NCBI GenBank assembly: GCA_026770025.1
Contig: JAMXDE010000019.1
Span: 434,001 to 498,000 of the forward strand
Origin: Craspedostauros australis
Taxonomy: Eukaryota; Bacillariophyta; Bacillariophyceae; Mastogloiales; Achnanthaceae
Reading direction: 5' to 3'
DNA: 64,000 nt
Shown: positions 23,629-33,712 of the stretch, one piece after another
Layout of the letters: each line of letters opens with the position of its first letter
Numbering within the stretch: the first letter of the stretch is position 1
The notes under the pieces: model-generated
What the model was told of the DNA's origin: nothing
Databases searched by the model: none
Seen by the model: the letters and a program-made list of their open reading frames with translations, nothing else
Program-made: the position numbers and the translations under genes

Positions 23629-24675
23629 ATGAACTCCTCCCAGCTTTCGATGGCCGCGCAGCTCAACAACAAGGGCGTGGACCTGATGATGGACATGGTA
23701 TCGACGGGTGCTGTCGCGAGGCAACCAGCCCAAGCCAGCAAATCCATGGGACGACACTCCCGAGGCGCACTGCATCAGACGCGCACCCCCGCCGTCCACC
23801 TCTTCCGCAGATGCATCCAGGTCCTCAAGCCACTTCTCGAACAGCATCACTCGACTCCCGACTTTGCCGACGGTGGAGAACCGGTAGTGAACAACTTCCC
23901 TCTCTCTTTCGTTGAGACGCATTCAACACAAGAAGCAGCAGCAGGAGCAACCCAGCAAGGCCAACAACGGCAGCAACAACACACGAAGGAGAGCCACGAG
24001 TCCAAGCAAAGAGCTGCTGGGGCTTCTCCTCGAACACCAGAACGGCGCAAGATGGACCTGCAGAATGCCAAGGTCTTCTCCTGCATCGACTGCGCTATCG
24101 TCTTCACTTCGCACGACCTCCAATCGACCATCTCGAAGCTGCCAGAAGGCAACAGGGACATCGCACGGAAGCAGCTCATCCTCGTCACCAGCTCGGCCGT
24201 CATGATCAACGTTGGCATCCTGTGCCATCGGCTGTACAGCTGGAGAGGCCTCCCATCGGCCAAGAGAGATCAGTACGGCAAGCAGGCCGTTTGCATGTAC
24301 AGGAACGCCCTGAAGTGCCTGCGGTCCATCCACGGCCACAGCGCAAGCAACCCCCTCGTCCGGAACATGCAGATCGTGGCAACTAACAACCTCGCAGTCC
24401 TGAATCTGGCACGGCACGACATCCTGAACGGATCCCAGCGCTTCGCGGAACTGAGATCGTTGCTCTCCGGCAGCCAGCGGCACACGGCATCAACGCCTGT
24501 CCAAACGAGCGCATCGGCGATTGAGCATTGCGAGGACAACCGGAATGGCACCAACGACGACATCAGCACGACCACAACTCACGCCTTGCAACCCGCGTGG
24601 ATGAAGACCGCCCTGCTCAATATCATCTTGAGCCGCGATATCTCCCACTTCATGATCGCAGCCGCTGCTGCATGA
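23629..24675 (+). CDS. TPR-like helical protein, function unknown
   Basis: 348 residues in one exon, soluble. The pattern matches divergent tetratricopeptide-like proteins common in diatoms. LNNKGVDL opens an N-terminal helix pair and AVHLFRRCIQVL follows. After a Gln/Ser-rich linker (about 100-140) comes MINVGILCHRLYSW, a YGKQAVCMYRNAL helix and ATNNLAVLNLARHD. These are the A/B helix signatures of TPR-like repeats (small residues at N-x-A/G positions and aromatic packing). Such folds bind partner proteins. No catalytic residues are seen and the partner is unknown. It lies between the two membrane-protein paralogs. Confidence 0.7.
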   Translation: MNSSQLSMAAQLNNKGVDLMMDMVSTGAVARQPAQASKSMGRHSRGALHQTRTPAVHLFRRCIQVLKPLLEQHHSTPDFADGGEPVVNNFPLSFVETHSTQEAAAGATQQGQQRQQQHTKESHESKQRAAGASPRTPERRKMDLQNAKVFSCIDCAIVFTSHDLQSTISKLPEGNRDIARKQLILVTSSAVMINVGILCHRLYSWRGLPSAKRDQYGKQAVCMYRNALKCLRSIHGHSASNPLVRNMQIVATNNLAVLNLARHDILNGSQRFAELRSLLSGSQRHTASTPVQTSASAIEHCEDNRNGTNDDISTTTTHALQPAWMKTALLNIILSRDISHFMIAAAAA

Positions 24676-25320
24676 TCAGTGAGATATCCGGCAGCGACGG
24701 CTAGAGCGGCAGCAGCAGCATGCATGCGAGCATGCGCATTAGAATAGACGACTATACATTGCGAGGACTCCATGGCATGATACCATACCTCACAATGCAA
24801 TGCCAGGCAATACAATACGACATATACTATCACTGTACACATAGATTCATAGTCATATTACACAAACATTCAGGCCTTCAAGTCCTTGCGGTACCGTACA
24901 CGGTATCAACGATGCACAACTACAGTGTCTCCAACATCCATGCAGAGACGAACCAAGGGACACATTCTCCGCTTGCCGATGTGCGAGCGAATCGACCCTT
25001 CTTGGGAGACAGAAGGAACCAAAACTGCAATGCGGAGGAACACCGTATTGTAAAGTGTGGGGAATGCGTGTTTCCCGCAGACCCATTAGCCGAGACACAC
25101 GATCACCGTCGTACATACTCTCCAGGGATGAGGGTAAGTCTCCAGAGAGCGCCGAGACAGTGATGTGCACATCAATGAGGCTTCGAGTATCCGGAATGTT
25201 GCTGCTCGCTGAAGTAAAGTAATCCGCTCTGCTCTGCAATCGATTGGCATTCGGCGTACGCACTCGTTCGAGTGTTGGCGACAGCTAGACCAAGCAAAGC
25301 ATATCGCCAATCGCTTGCCT
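24676..25320. other. Convergent 3' spacer
   Basis: 645 bp between the stops of the plus-strand TPR-like gene and the minus-strand membrane-protein gene. It has imperfect CAATGCAATRC-like repeats at about 24795-24820. No gene is supported. Confidence 0.5.
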
Positions 25321-26943
25321 CTATTGTCCCAACAGCGGCTCCATCATCCCTGCTGTCTGCTGACTGGCCCTTTCCGCCTTGTCAAGGTCGTTCCATGCAG
25401 GGACCAGGTACGTGATGCTCAAAGTTGCTGGGCCCACCAGCCCAAATATCATCGCATCCTTCGTGGTCATCCATCGACACCCAAAGCAGAAGACGACGGC
25501 AACAATGATAGCGAACGCAGCCCAACCGACGGAGAAGCGACGATACTGCTTGAGGAATGAAAGGAATCGCCGGTGGGCGGAGGATTTGATGTCCGTGTTC
25601 TCGAAGTTCAACTTCCACTGTTCAAGCATTTCACCCTGCCGTTCCTCCAACCGTTGCGGATCGGTGATGCCTTCCTTTTGAGCAAGTTTCATCGCTTTCG
25701 TTTTCGGACGATGATTGAGGACAGGGTCCTTCAGCTCCATGAGCTTGAATCTCTGTGCTCGTTTGACCACCTGTGGACTTTGACGACGATGACAGTCCGT
25801 CAGGATGAGACTCAAGATGGTGATGAAGATGTAGACCATCGTCATTACAGTGATGACATCATGCGCCACCAGCTCACCATCGTCGTACGGTATGCCCGGG
25901 CTGAATGGCATGCTCGAGATCTTCTCCTTGCACGAGCGGGTAAGCAAGCGCCGACGGTTGTTATTCGTTGTCAAACAGTGGAAGTTCTCTGAGGCGAACT
26001 GATTGGACAGGTCGCTCTGCACAGTTCCACCTATTGCCACCTCGATGCCATCGCCATTGTTTGCGTTGCAGGCTGCCTGGAAATCGGAAGCGAGTTTGCC
26101 ACGACTAAGCGTACTAGGTTTCGTCCCAAACGATACAATATCCAGATGGCGAGTCGCTGAAGTCACAAGGTCGATGAATTTGGCATCGTCAATCTTCAAT
26201 TTTGCAATGGCCATGGCGAGAGCATCATTGAGATCGCTCGCGTTTATCTTGTGCTGTCGACCCTTCGTCAGCCATACGCATGCTTCATGCGTGCCTTCAT
26301 CATCTAGGTAACAAAACGATCCTTCAAGTAGGGCGAACCTGACATCAGACACGAATATTGCCGTCATCGTCTTGATTGTTTCGAGTTGTTCATCCTTCGG
26401 CTGTTCATGAAACGAACTACCTTTGAAAGCTCGTTTTCCTTCGAGCACATCCAAGTACATGCTGTAGTACAGTTGCAGCACGAACTCCACAAAGGCGTAC
26501 ACGTCCCTGCTTTCCTCTGGTTTGTCAGACGGTAAGACGACGCGTTTGGCGACTTCCTTGAACCCATCAAGCGAGTTCTCGAAGAAACATTCGTCCTCTG
26601 CTCGATTATCCCATTCACCGCCATGACCAAAATGGCTGGCAGGCAGGAAACGATCGTGCAGCAACGCTCGCAGCATCGAGCTATACAACCCCCGACAAGG
26701 GCTCGTGACGCTCGCAGTACAGATATTGCAGAGAACAGCATTCTCCATCTGACATGGCTTCTTCAGCGCCTTCACGGCATCACGATGGTTGCGTACAGCT
26801 ATGGATGGATCGAGGTCGACGGCAGGGTCAGATTTGTCGAATGCGATCGCGATGAGAAGGACAAGGCAGATCAACATCGCGAATTTGCCTTCGTTCTTGT
26901 GGCGTGAGATTCGATCGTTTTGGTTGCTGACTTTTGAAACCAT
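25321..26943 (-). CDS. Multi-pass membrane protein, unknown function
   Basis: 540 residues from ATG 26943. The frame is open upstream to ATG 27219, but the downstream ATG places a hydrophobic segment (FAMLICLVLLIAIAFD, about 21-36) at a signal-anchor position. A large loop of about 320 residues follows, with several Cys (LCNICTAS, ECFFENS, SFCYLDD, EACVWL), probably lumenal or extracellular. Three more helices lie at about 360-382 (VITVMTMVYIFITILSLIL), 470-488 (WAAFAIIVAVVFCFG) and 494-516 (MIFGLVGPATLSITYLVPA). A basic cytoplasmic-looking segment separates helices 2 and 3. No family is recognised. It is divergently arranged with the paralog at 27595. Confidence 0.65.
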   Translation of the reverse strand: MVSKVSNQNDRISRHKNEGKFAMLICLVLLIAIAFDKSDPAVDLDPSIAVRNHRDAVKALKKPCQMENAVLCNICTASVTSPCRGLYSSMLRALLHDRFLPASHFGHGGEWDNRAEDECFFENSLDGFKEVAKRVVLPSDKPEESRDVYAFVEFVLQLYYSMYLDVLEGKRAFKGSSFHEQPKDEQLETIKTMTAIFVSDVRFALLEGSFCYLDDEGTHEACVWLTKGRQHKINASDLNDALAMAIAKLKIDDAKFIDLVTSATRHLDIVSFGTKPSTLSRGKLASDFQAACNANNGDGIEVAIGGTVQSDLSNQFASENFHCLTTNNNRRRLLTRSCKEKISSMPFSPGIPYDDGELVAHDVITVMTMVYIFITILSLILTDCHRRQSPQVVKRAQRFKLMELKDPVLNHRPKTKAMKLAQKEGITDPQRLEERQGEMLEQWKLNFENTDIKSSAHRRFLSFLKQYRRFSVGWAAFAIIVAVVFCFGCRWMTTKDAMIFGLVGPATLSITYLVPAWNDLDKAERASQQTAGMMEPLLGQ

Positions 26944-27594
26944 GGCTCTACTGGTGGCGGTGCTGATTCTGCTGACGTCGCCGTCGCTTCGATGTTTGAT
27001 AGCATCCTGTCTGGCGGTTCGTTTGTGGGCAACAGCGGTGGTAGCTCGGACATGGCGATGGAGACTTGGGCTTGCAATGAAGTGGAGTGGAGTCGCGAAG
27101 GTGGGATTCCACACTTTGATGCGAGTTGTGCGGAGATGATCGAGTGTACTCCCACGTGCTCGATGTGCACGAGTATTGCCTTCAGCGGCTGTGGGGGTGT
27201 ACTCTCCGAGTATCTCCATCTTGTTCTGTTCGGTCTCTTGTGATCTGTTCGAATCGAACGCAATCTTGGGCAGAAACGATGGATGGATTTGATACTATTG
27301 GTATCCACGACTCGAATTGTGCCCGTTGCGCTTGTGGCCTGATTCAAGTTGTTTGCCCGTTTGTGAATCGTTCCACCAAGTGCCACCAACGCAACCGGAC
27401 TTCTCTCAGTTTGTGGACAGATCCAGGAGAAAAGCGAGGCAACCGGTATGAGAACACTATCCACAATGGCGATGCTCCATCGTGGGGCATCTCTCCATTT
27501 GTCTATCTAACTATCTATCTATCAACGCACAACGTGAAGCAACGCAACAGGAACATACAACACCACGACAACGGCATCGCAATTGCGATCGACC
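26944..27594. other. Divergent promoter region
   Basis: 651 bp between the minus-strand membrane-protein gene and the paralog starting at 27595. GAGTGTACTCC and CACGAGTA motifs occur at about 27140-27175. CTATCTATCTATC repeats lie at about 27502-27520. No gene is supported. Confidence 0.5.
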
Positions 27595-30360
27595 ATGTCG
27601 CGTGAAGATGAACACGATGCGACTCCCAACCAGGATGATTCCCATGAAGCATCGGTTGGCAAGTCGCCAACACCCCAACCTGCGTCGGTTAGCAGCGCTC
27701 CACCGCCGGTCGACCATTCCCAATCGATGGACGAGACGCAACGGAACGCAATGCGGCATCACCGACCGTTGGCGGCATCACGCGACGGCGTCGTGCTGGC
27801 AAACGACCAAGCTGTCGGCGTCATTGACGTGCCGAGCGGGGCTGCGGAGACAAAGGATCTCGTCCATGCGACGGATCGCCGTGGTGGCGTTCACGAGCGG
27901 AGGCGTCAGCGTGGGAAGATGGAAGATGCCAAGGCCAACTTTGGACGCATCGATGCGGCTGCTTCATCTCCCCAACGACATCAGACGAGGACAGGCAAAG
28001 TGTCTGTTCAGCGTCCACCAAAGGCTGGCGCTGCATCGCCACTGCCAAGGAACACCGAGACGTTGCCAAAGACGAAGAGAAGCAAGGGTGGGTACAGAAC
28101 CAAGGGGAGAAATGGCGAAAGTGACGACAAGATGGGAGCCGATAACAACACGATGGATCCTTCCGGCCACAGCCAGGGGAAATCGCTGAAGGCAGGCCGC
28201 GAACAGCGCAAGGACAAGGCTGGCAAACGTCCCGTCAAAGCCCGTCTTGGCGGCGACAAGGACGGCGATCACCATCACGGCGTCCTCGGTCACACTGAGA
28301 CCGGCGGCGTTAACATTGGTATTAACGAACCTTCCGTGGCAACGACTGAGACCAACCTCTTCACAAATGGGCCCATGTTGGCACAAGACGACTCCCATCA
28401 TTTTCCGGGCGCCACGCGAGTCGATGGCCCGGATGCGTCGATGGCTCAGCACGAATCCAGCACAGAAGTCGCCGTCGTCACATCCCAAGGTCAGCAATCT
28501 GACGAACAAACCAATCTTCAACAGCGCAACTCATCGTCGCGTCCGTTTCACATCGAGGCGATGCTCGTCCAAGACGACCACGGCGTATCCGAACGTGATC
28601 GCCTCCGTATCGAGGAGGAAATGCGCCAACGGATGCTCCTTGCCACAACGCGGGCCGAGGTCGTGCGTCAGCCGGTTGGAACCAACAATGCCGATGACGA
28701 CGACAAACATGATCGGGACAAGGCGGCGGAGCGCCAAGAGCGAGAGGCGGCAGCAGCTGCGAAGAAGAAGAAACGGCGTACGGTCATCTTTATCTCGTTG
28801 GGTGTTGTCGTTCTGCTGGCCATGGCAGTCACCATTGCCGTTGTTGTGACGATGGGGCTATCGTCGTCGTCGGATGGAGGTGACAATGGTATGAACAACA
28901 ATGGTGGAAACAACGATGACGCGAACAACGATGGCGCGAACGGTGGTGATATTGCAGAGCAATCGCCTCAGCCAACCGGGATGCTGCTAGAACCGACGAT
29001 ACCCACCTCGCTCCCCTCGCCGTATCCTTCTGCGTTTCCGTCTGTCTCCTCAAGCACGTTTTGTCAATCCCCTTTTCCGTTAAGGGAATTTGGAAACAAG
29101 GCGATCACGAAGGCCGAGTATGCGGAGGCTGAGATCCTGTCGCTGCACGCTCACTGCGAAATGCCAAGTCGGACACAGGACGAAAAATCCGGAATTTGGC
29201 TGCAGTACAGAGGAGAAGGCATGCCCGTCACGGCGATCGTCGAAGATGACTTCGACGTCCGTGTGTACGCTGCGGGCTCTCCGCTCGGCTGCGACACAAT
29301 CACCTGCGAGCTCACGGCCATCTACCGCAACAATCTCAGCCGGGTTGCTTGGTTGGCCGAGTGGCGCACCATGTACTATCTATTCATCAACCGCCGCAGC
29401 ACTGTGCAATGGATCGATGCGATGACGTTCAACCTCACCCTCCGCGATGCCAGCACGCCCGAATTCGCGTACGGTGCAATCCTGGTGCCACAGAGCGGCC
29501 GCCCCTTGTTGGGAGCCAATCATCGCGGAGTGCCGATTGACGATGGCACCGTGCCAGCATGCGGCACAGCATCACTGCCGCAGACGCCGGGTGTCTGGTA
29601 CAGCGTGGTTGGAAATGGTACCGAGCACGTTGCCAGAAGCTGCATGGATGGAGGTCTGATCGCCCAGATTACTGTTCTGGAGGTAGTTGGCGGCTCCTTG
29701 GGAAGCGGCGATGCGACGTTCGTCTGCGTGGCAGGTGGCGAAGACACTTGCTTTGGATCACCAAGCGAAGGCGCCGTTAGGTGGATAGCCGAAAGGGCGA
29801 AGACGTACTACATCCTGGTCCATGGCCTGACTGATCAAGGGGAGTTCGAGCTGACGCTTTCGCGAAGTGCCGGAGATGACGAAAGAACACCGGAGGGCGA
29901 CTTTTGCACCAACGCCATTGACATCAGCGATAGCATCCCTGAAGCAATCGATGGCATGCCTATCGACGATGGCGTGGACGCGCCGCCCATACCTGTGATA
30001 TTGGAGGGGGCCACGCAGGACTTTCAGGTGCCGAAGGAGTGCATCGTCGAGAAGGGATTTGGGACACCCATCGGATTGTGGTACAGGGCAAGCGGGAAAA
30101 TCGGATCTCTGCGGCTCGACGTCTTGCGTGTCGAACCTGAAGGCGGCCCCGACGCGGCCATGACGCAACTCGCCATCTTGCAGGACATGCCAACCCCTGA
30201 TAGTTTGTCCTGCAATCAGCTGCAATGCGTCAACGCGAACTGCATTGGCGGATGTAATTTCCCGGCCGACATATCCGAAGACATCTACATTTTCGTGTAC
30301 GGATTCCAGCAATCAGGTTTGAGAACGGAGGTGGAATTCTCGGTAAAGCAAGAGTTCTAG
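27595..30360 (+). CDS. Single-pass membrane protein with repeated ectodomains, paralog 2
   Basis: 921 residues from ATG 27595 (context ACCATGTCG). A cytoplasmic-looking N-terminal region of about 395 residues is polar and basic. It contains RDRLRIEEEMRQRM just before the membrane, matching the juxtamembrane motif of the 18014 gene. One helix (about 396-422, FISLGVVVLLAMAVTIAVVV) follows, then an Asn/Gly/Asp-rich and Ser/Pro-rich linker, then three Cys-containing beta-type domains with GIWLQYRG, GVWYSVVG and GLWYRASG cores and a TYYILVHG strand. This is the same order as paralog 1, so both descend from a local duplication; two unrelated genes now lie between them. A receptor or cell-surface role is plausible but unproven. 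Confidence 0.85.
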   Translation: MSREDEHDATPNQDDSHEASVGKSPTPQPASVSSAPPPVDHSQSMDETQRNAMRHHRPLAASRDGVVLANDQAVGVIDVPSGAAETKDLVHATDRRGGVHERRRQRGKMEDAKANFGRIDAAASSPQRHQTRTGKVSVQRPPKAGAASPLPRNTETLPKTKRSKGGYRTKGRNGESDDKMGADNNTMDPSGHSQGKSLKAGREQRKDKAGKRPVKARLGGDKDGDHHHGVLGHTETGGVNIGINEPSVATTETNLFTNGPMLAQDDSHHFPGATRVDGPDASMAQHESSTEVAVVTSQGQQSDEQTNLQQRNSSSRPFHIEAMLVQDDHGVSERDRLRIEEEMRQRMLLATTRAEVVRQPVGTNNADDDDKHDRDKAAERQEREAAAAAKKKKRRTVIFISLGVVVLLAMAVTIAVVVTMGLSSSSDGGDNGMNNNGGNNDDANNDGANGGDIAEQSPQPTGMLLEPTIPTSLPSPYPSAFPSVSSSTFCQSPFPLREFGNKAITKAEYAEAEILSLHAHCEMPSRTQDEKSGIWLQYRGEGMPVTAIVEDDFDVRVYAAGSPLGCDTITCELTAIYRNNLSRVAWLAEWRTMYYLFINRRSTVQWIDAMTFNLTLRDASTPEFAYGAILVPQSGRPLLGANHRGVPIDDGTVPACGTASLPQTPGVWYSVVGNGTEHVARSCMDGGLIAQITVLEVVGGSLGSGDATFVCVAGGEDTCFGSPSEGAVRWIAERAKTYYILVHGLTDQGEFELTLSRSAGDDERTPEGDFCTNAIDISDSIPEAIDGMPIDDGVDAPPIPVILEGATQDFQVPKECIVEKGFGTPIGLWYRASGKIGSLRLDVLRVEPEGGPDAAMTQLAILQDMPTPDSLSCNQLQCVNANCIGGCNFPADISEDIYIFVYGFQQSGLRTEVEFSVKQEF

Positions 30361-33300
30361 AGAGAGTTCTTGAGAGAGTGGAATAAGGTTTGCAATAGTG
30401 CACCATGCTCTGGACTAATCTCCTCTTCTCAGATACTATTTCTCGATACGAGTAGGAGTGGAGTAGTCGTGTTGGCAGAGTTCAAGGAGCAAGTATGCAA
30501 CAACGAACTCAACGAGGGAGCGAAGATTTGGGTGCGAGCGGAGAGAATTGGTGGATTCCCATCTTGCCTTCTCACGTACCTTTGGCTTCGGTGTTGCATC
30601 GAGTTCCGTCGCCTCCATCGCTGCCCGTACGCCACTCTCTCTCTAGAGAGAGTACGTGCGAGTGGACGAGCGAGTATATTAGGCGTCCGCATGTCTGTGT
30701 ATGACAGAGCAACCATGATCAGTACAATAGCGAGACGGTGATTGTAGAACGGCATTGCGGGAGTATTCACTCGAGTAGAACAGAGCAGAGTACTAATATC
30801 GTGGAGTATTCTATTTTGGTGTCTATGATTAACGTTGATTAGTGGTTGTTGTCTTCTACCATATCATGTAATACTTCATGGTTAGCCAACCATGTTGTTG
30901 TTTTGGTGGTGTGAGTGATTCGTCACGTGGTTGTGTTGTGGTGTTGCAGAACATCGCTTTGCTTTGCGCTGATACTACATCAACCATTGTATAATAGTAG
31001 CATGGCCATTGTTCATATGTCGGCGCGGATTGCGCAGGCGTTGTGACGTCTTTGGCATCCCGCAATGACAGATAAACAACGACGTGTGATGTGGACCCCA
31101 GTGCAGCAATTGCGTTCGGCAGGAGGAACGTTTGCTGCGGGGTGATACCGAATTTCAGCCGACGACGTTTTGCGCCGTGGTGTGCGTTTGGTATTGGTAT
31201 TTGGTTTCGTAAAAAGTAAGAGAGGATGTTGTTGATTGGCATTCAGTCCCATGTCGGATCTTATCGTTTGCGTCGAGATCGCGTCTTGGGACGCCGAAGA
31301 TCGGCTGGTTGAATCCAAAAGGTGTAGCGCACCATATCGCTGCCTGTGTGCAGAAGACTGTAGAGGAAGTAGTTATGTTCGTGTCTGTGTGTGTTTGTGT
31401 GTTTGGTTGCGGATTATTGCTTTGCATGTTGGCTTTTTTGCTTTCGGAATTGCGGTCATTCAAGGACTGCCGTTCCTGTTGTTGCTTGTCCCTTGGTACA
31501 AACATGTCTGTCTGCTATCGCTGAGGATTCAGCTACGTTGTTGTTGTTGTTGTTGTTGTTGCTGTTGTTCTTGCTGTTGCAAGTTCTGTTGAACAGCGTT
31601 GATTGTTTGCATTGTGGATGCTGTGACCTGTTGGATGTAACACATTGCATCAACGATGGAAGAGTTGAGACGAGGAGTTGGGATGCAAATCGTGAGTGAT
31701 GGTTGTTGGGTGAGTGGATTGCTGTGTTGGAAGTGTGTCATTGGATGTCAGATAAAATTACGCGTGCGGCGACGAGGCAAGATCGAGGCGTTTGTCCCAC
31801 TTACCGTGGCGTTTGGAATGTCAAACGCTATCACTGTTGGTGGAGTAAAATGTACTGGGCCTTCGTTTTTGTTGGCGGATGGGTGCAGTTGCGCCACCAT
31901 CGCGAGCTTTGATCCCAGCGTCGTCGTCAGTTCGCTGCAACGCTTCGATCTTATGAAGCAACAAATCTCATCGCCTCCATTGTCGGGTTCATCGCATCGC
32001 GCGCCATGTTCGGTGTTGGTGGCCCCATCTCAATGCTGGTCACATTGAAGTGGAATCATTGCTTTGATGATAGGAGGCGTTCGGGCGAAAGTGTGCGCAA
32101 CTGAGGCCGTTGTTTCCATCTGCCTGCTGCCTTGTTCGATTTCTTTCGTCTCCTTCTGTCTCGCCTGGAATTGTGCTCCAATCGATTAATCTCCGAAGAT
32201 CCTCCGTGGCTGCGGACTTATACAAATGCACAGGCAGAGATGAAGCGAAGAGGATGCTGTCGGAGCTGATGAGATGGAACGGAGCAACTTCAGAGATGCC
32301 GTTCCTCCGCGCCTCTTGTTGCTTCACAGCACCCTCTGTGTGAGAATTACTCCGTTCTCCTGTGACAATCGCGGCTCCTCTCCATCGCTGTTGTCGTTGC
32401 TTTTGCGGCTGCAGTCAACGTTGTCGTTCCCTGCTGCGGCTGCGGCTGTTGCTTGGAGGCGTCTCCTGTTTTGTGTCCTTTGATCGAAGTCTGTGTCTCC
32501 GTCTCTGTCTCCTGAACTCTTTTGCGTGTTACTCCACATTGTTCTTCACGCAACCAACCACAGTCGAACGAGAAACACACAATGGAAAACGCGGAAACCA
32601 CCCATACCGCATCTGATGTGCGGAAATCAACACGGAAACTGCGCACACATCCATTCCTCGCACTTTGTCCCATGCGCGTACGAGGACGGCCGTTTGTGTG
32701 TGCGTACGTTGCGGTTGGTTGACGCGAGGTGAGCGTGACGTGGACGTTGTCAACGCATGACGTGAGACGTGCGAATTCATCCAATCGCTCAATGAAATCG
32801 ACGTCACCGACTCGTCCTTGGACGATGTGATTGGCTATCAGCGCGAGGTATCCTCGCAAAGTTCGCGAACTCCCAAAGAAGCGGATGTTCCACGGCTGAC
32901 GTTGGTCCAGTTTGGTCCGTCTTGTCGAACACTCAATTCGTGACTTATTTAGGGTCTATTACCTTTCGTATTCTAAGTTTACTTTCACGACTATCAATCA
33001 AACCACGTTTGGATGAAACCGGTTGAGTCATACGAGTCATCTAGCGTTTCTGGATATCTTCGGTCCTCGTCGAAACCAGCCTGGTACCTATGTTCCCAAA
33101 GCAGGCACATGATACCGCATCGACCTGTCCCAGTAGCCACATCAGACACAGTCAGAGAAACCATGGCATGAGCAGTTTCGCACCGCGCAAGTCTCACACT
33201 ATACGCATTCTATGCATCGTGCCTTTGAGTACTCGCACGTATGTGACATTGTGACAATGTGACAAATGATGGAACAACCAGGATCACAGGGTCGAAGGAA

Positions 33301-33712
33301 ATTCCACAACGAGATTCTGGCGTCCAACGTGGTGAACTCGTTGGCCGACGAAGTTCGCGTTGCTTGTAGTTTGCAATGGGGCGTGCACAGGATTCGTTGA
33401 CTGGCATGCTCTACAAGCCGTGATTTCCCTTGCTGTGTCGCAATCATCATTCGCAGGACCTTTCCCATGGCATTCCTTTCATGCAATGACACTCTCACAC
33501 ACAGACATGTCGAGTATGAAGACCTGGGTTTGTGTTCGTGCTTGTGGGTTGAATATGTATGATACGCTATGGTACGTTATGGTATGTTATGAGGATGCCG
33601 CTGTTGTTCTCTTCCTCTGTGGCATCGTCGTTGGCAGGGCTGCAGGCAATGACAATGTTGGTGCCGTTCTCTTCGGGTCACTCTCTTCGGATGTGAAGTG
33701 TGTGCGAAGCTT
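30361..33712. other. 3.35-kb convergent spacer, possible undetected spliced gene
   Basis: No clear gene. A palindromic TCTCTAGAGAGA lies at about 30645. A GTT microsatellite is at about 31537-31580. On the minus strand, one frame stays open from about 32030 to 31805 and ends at a strong donor-like GTAAGT (31804-31799). A GCACACAG acceptor-like site near 31350 opens another frame of about 65 codons. These could be two exons of a small gene, but neither segment is recognised, so it is not called. Confidence 0.4.
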
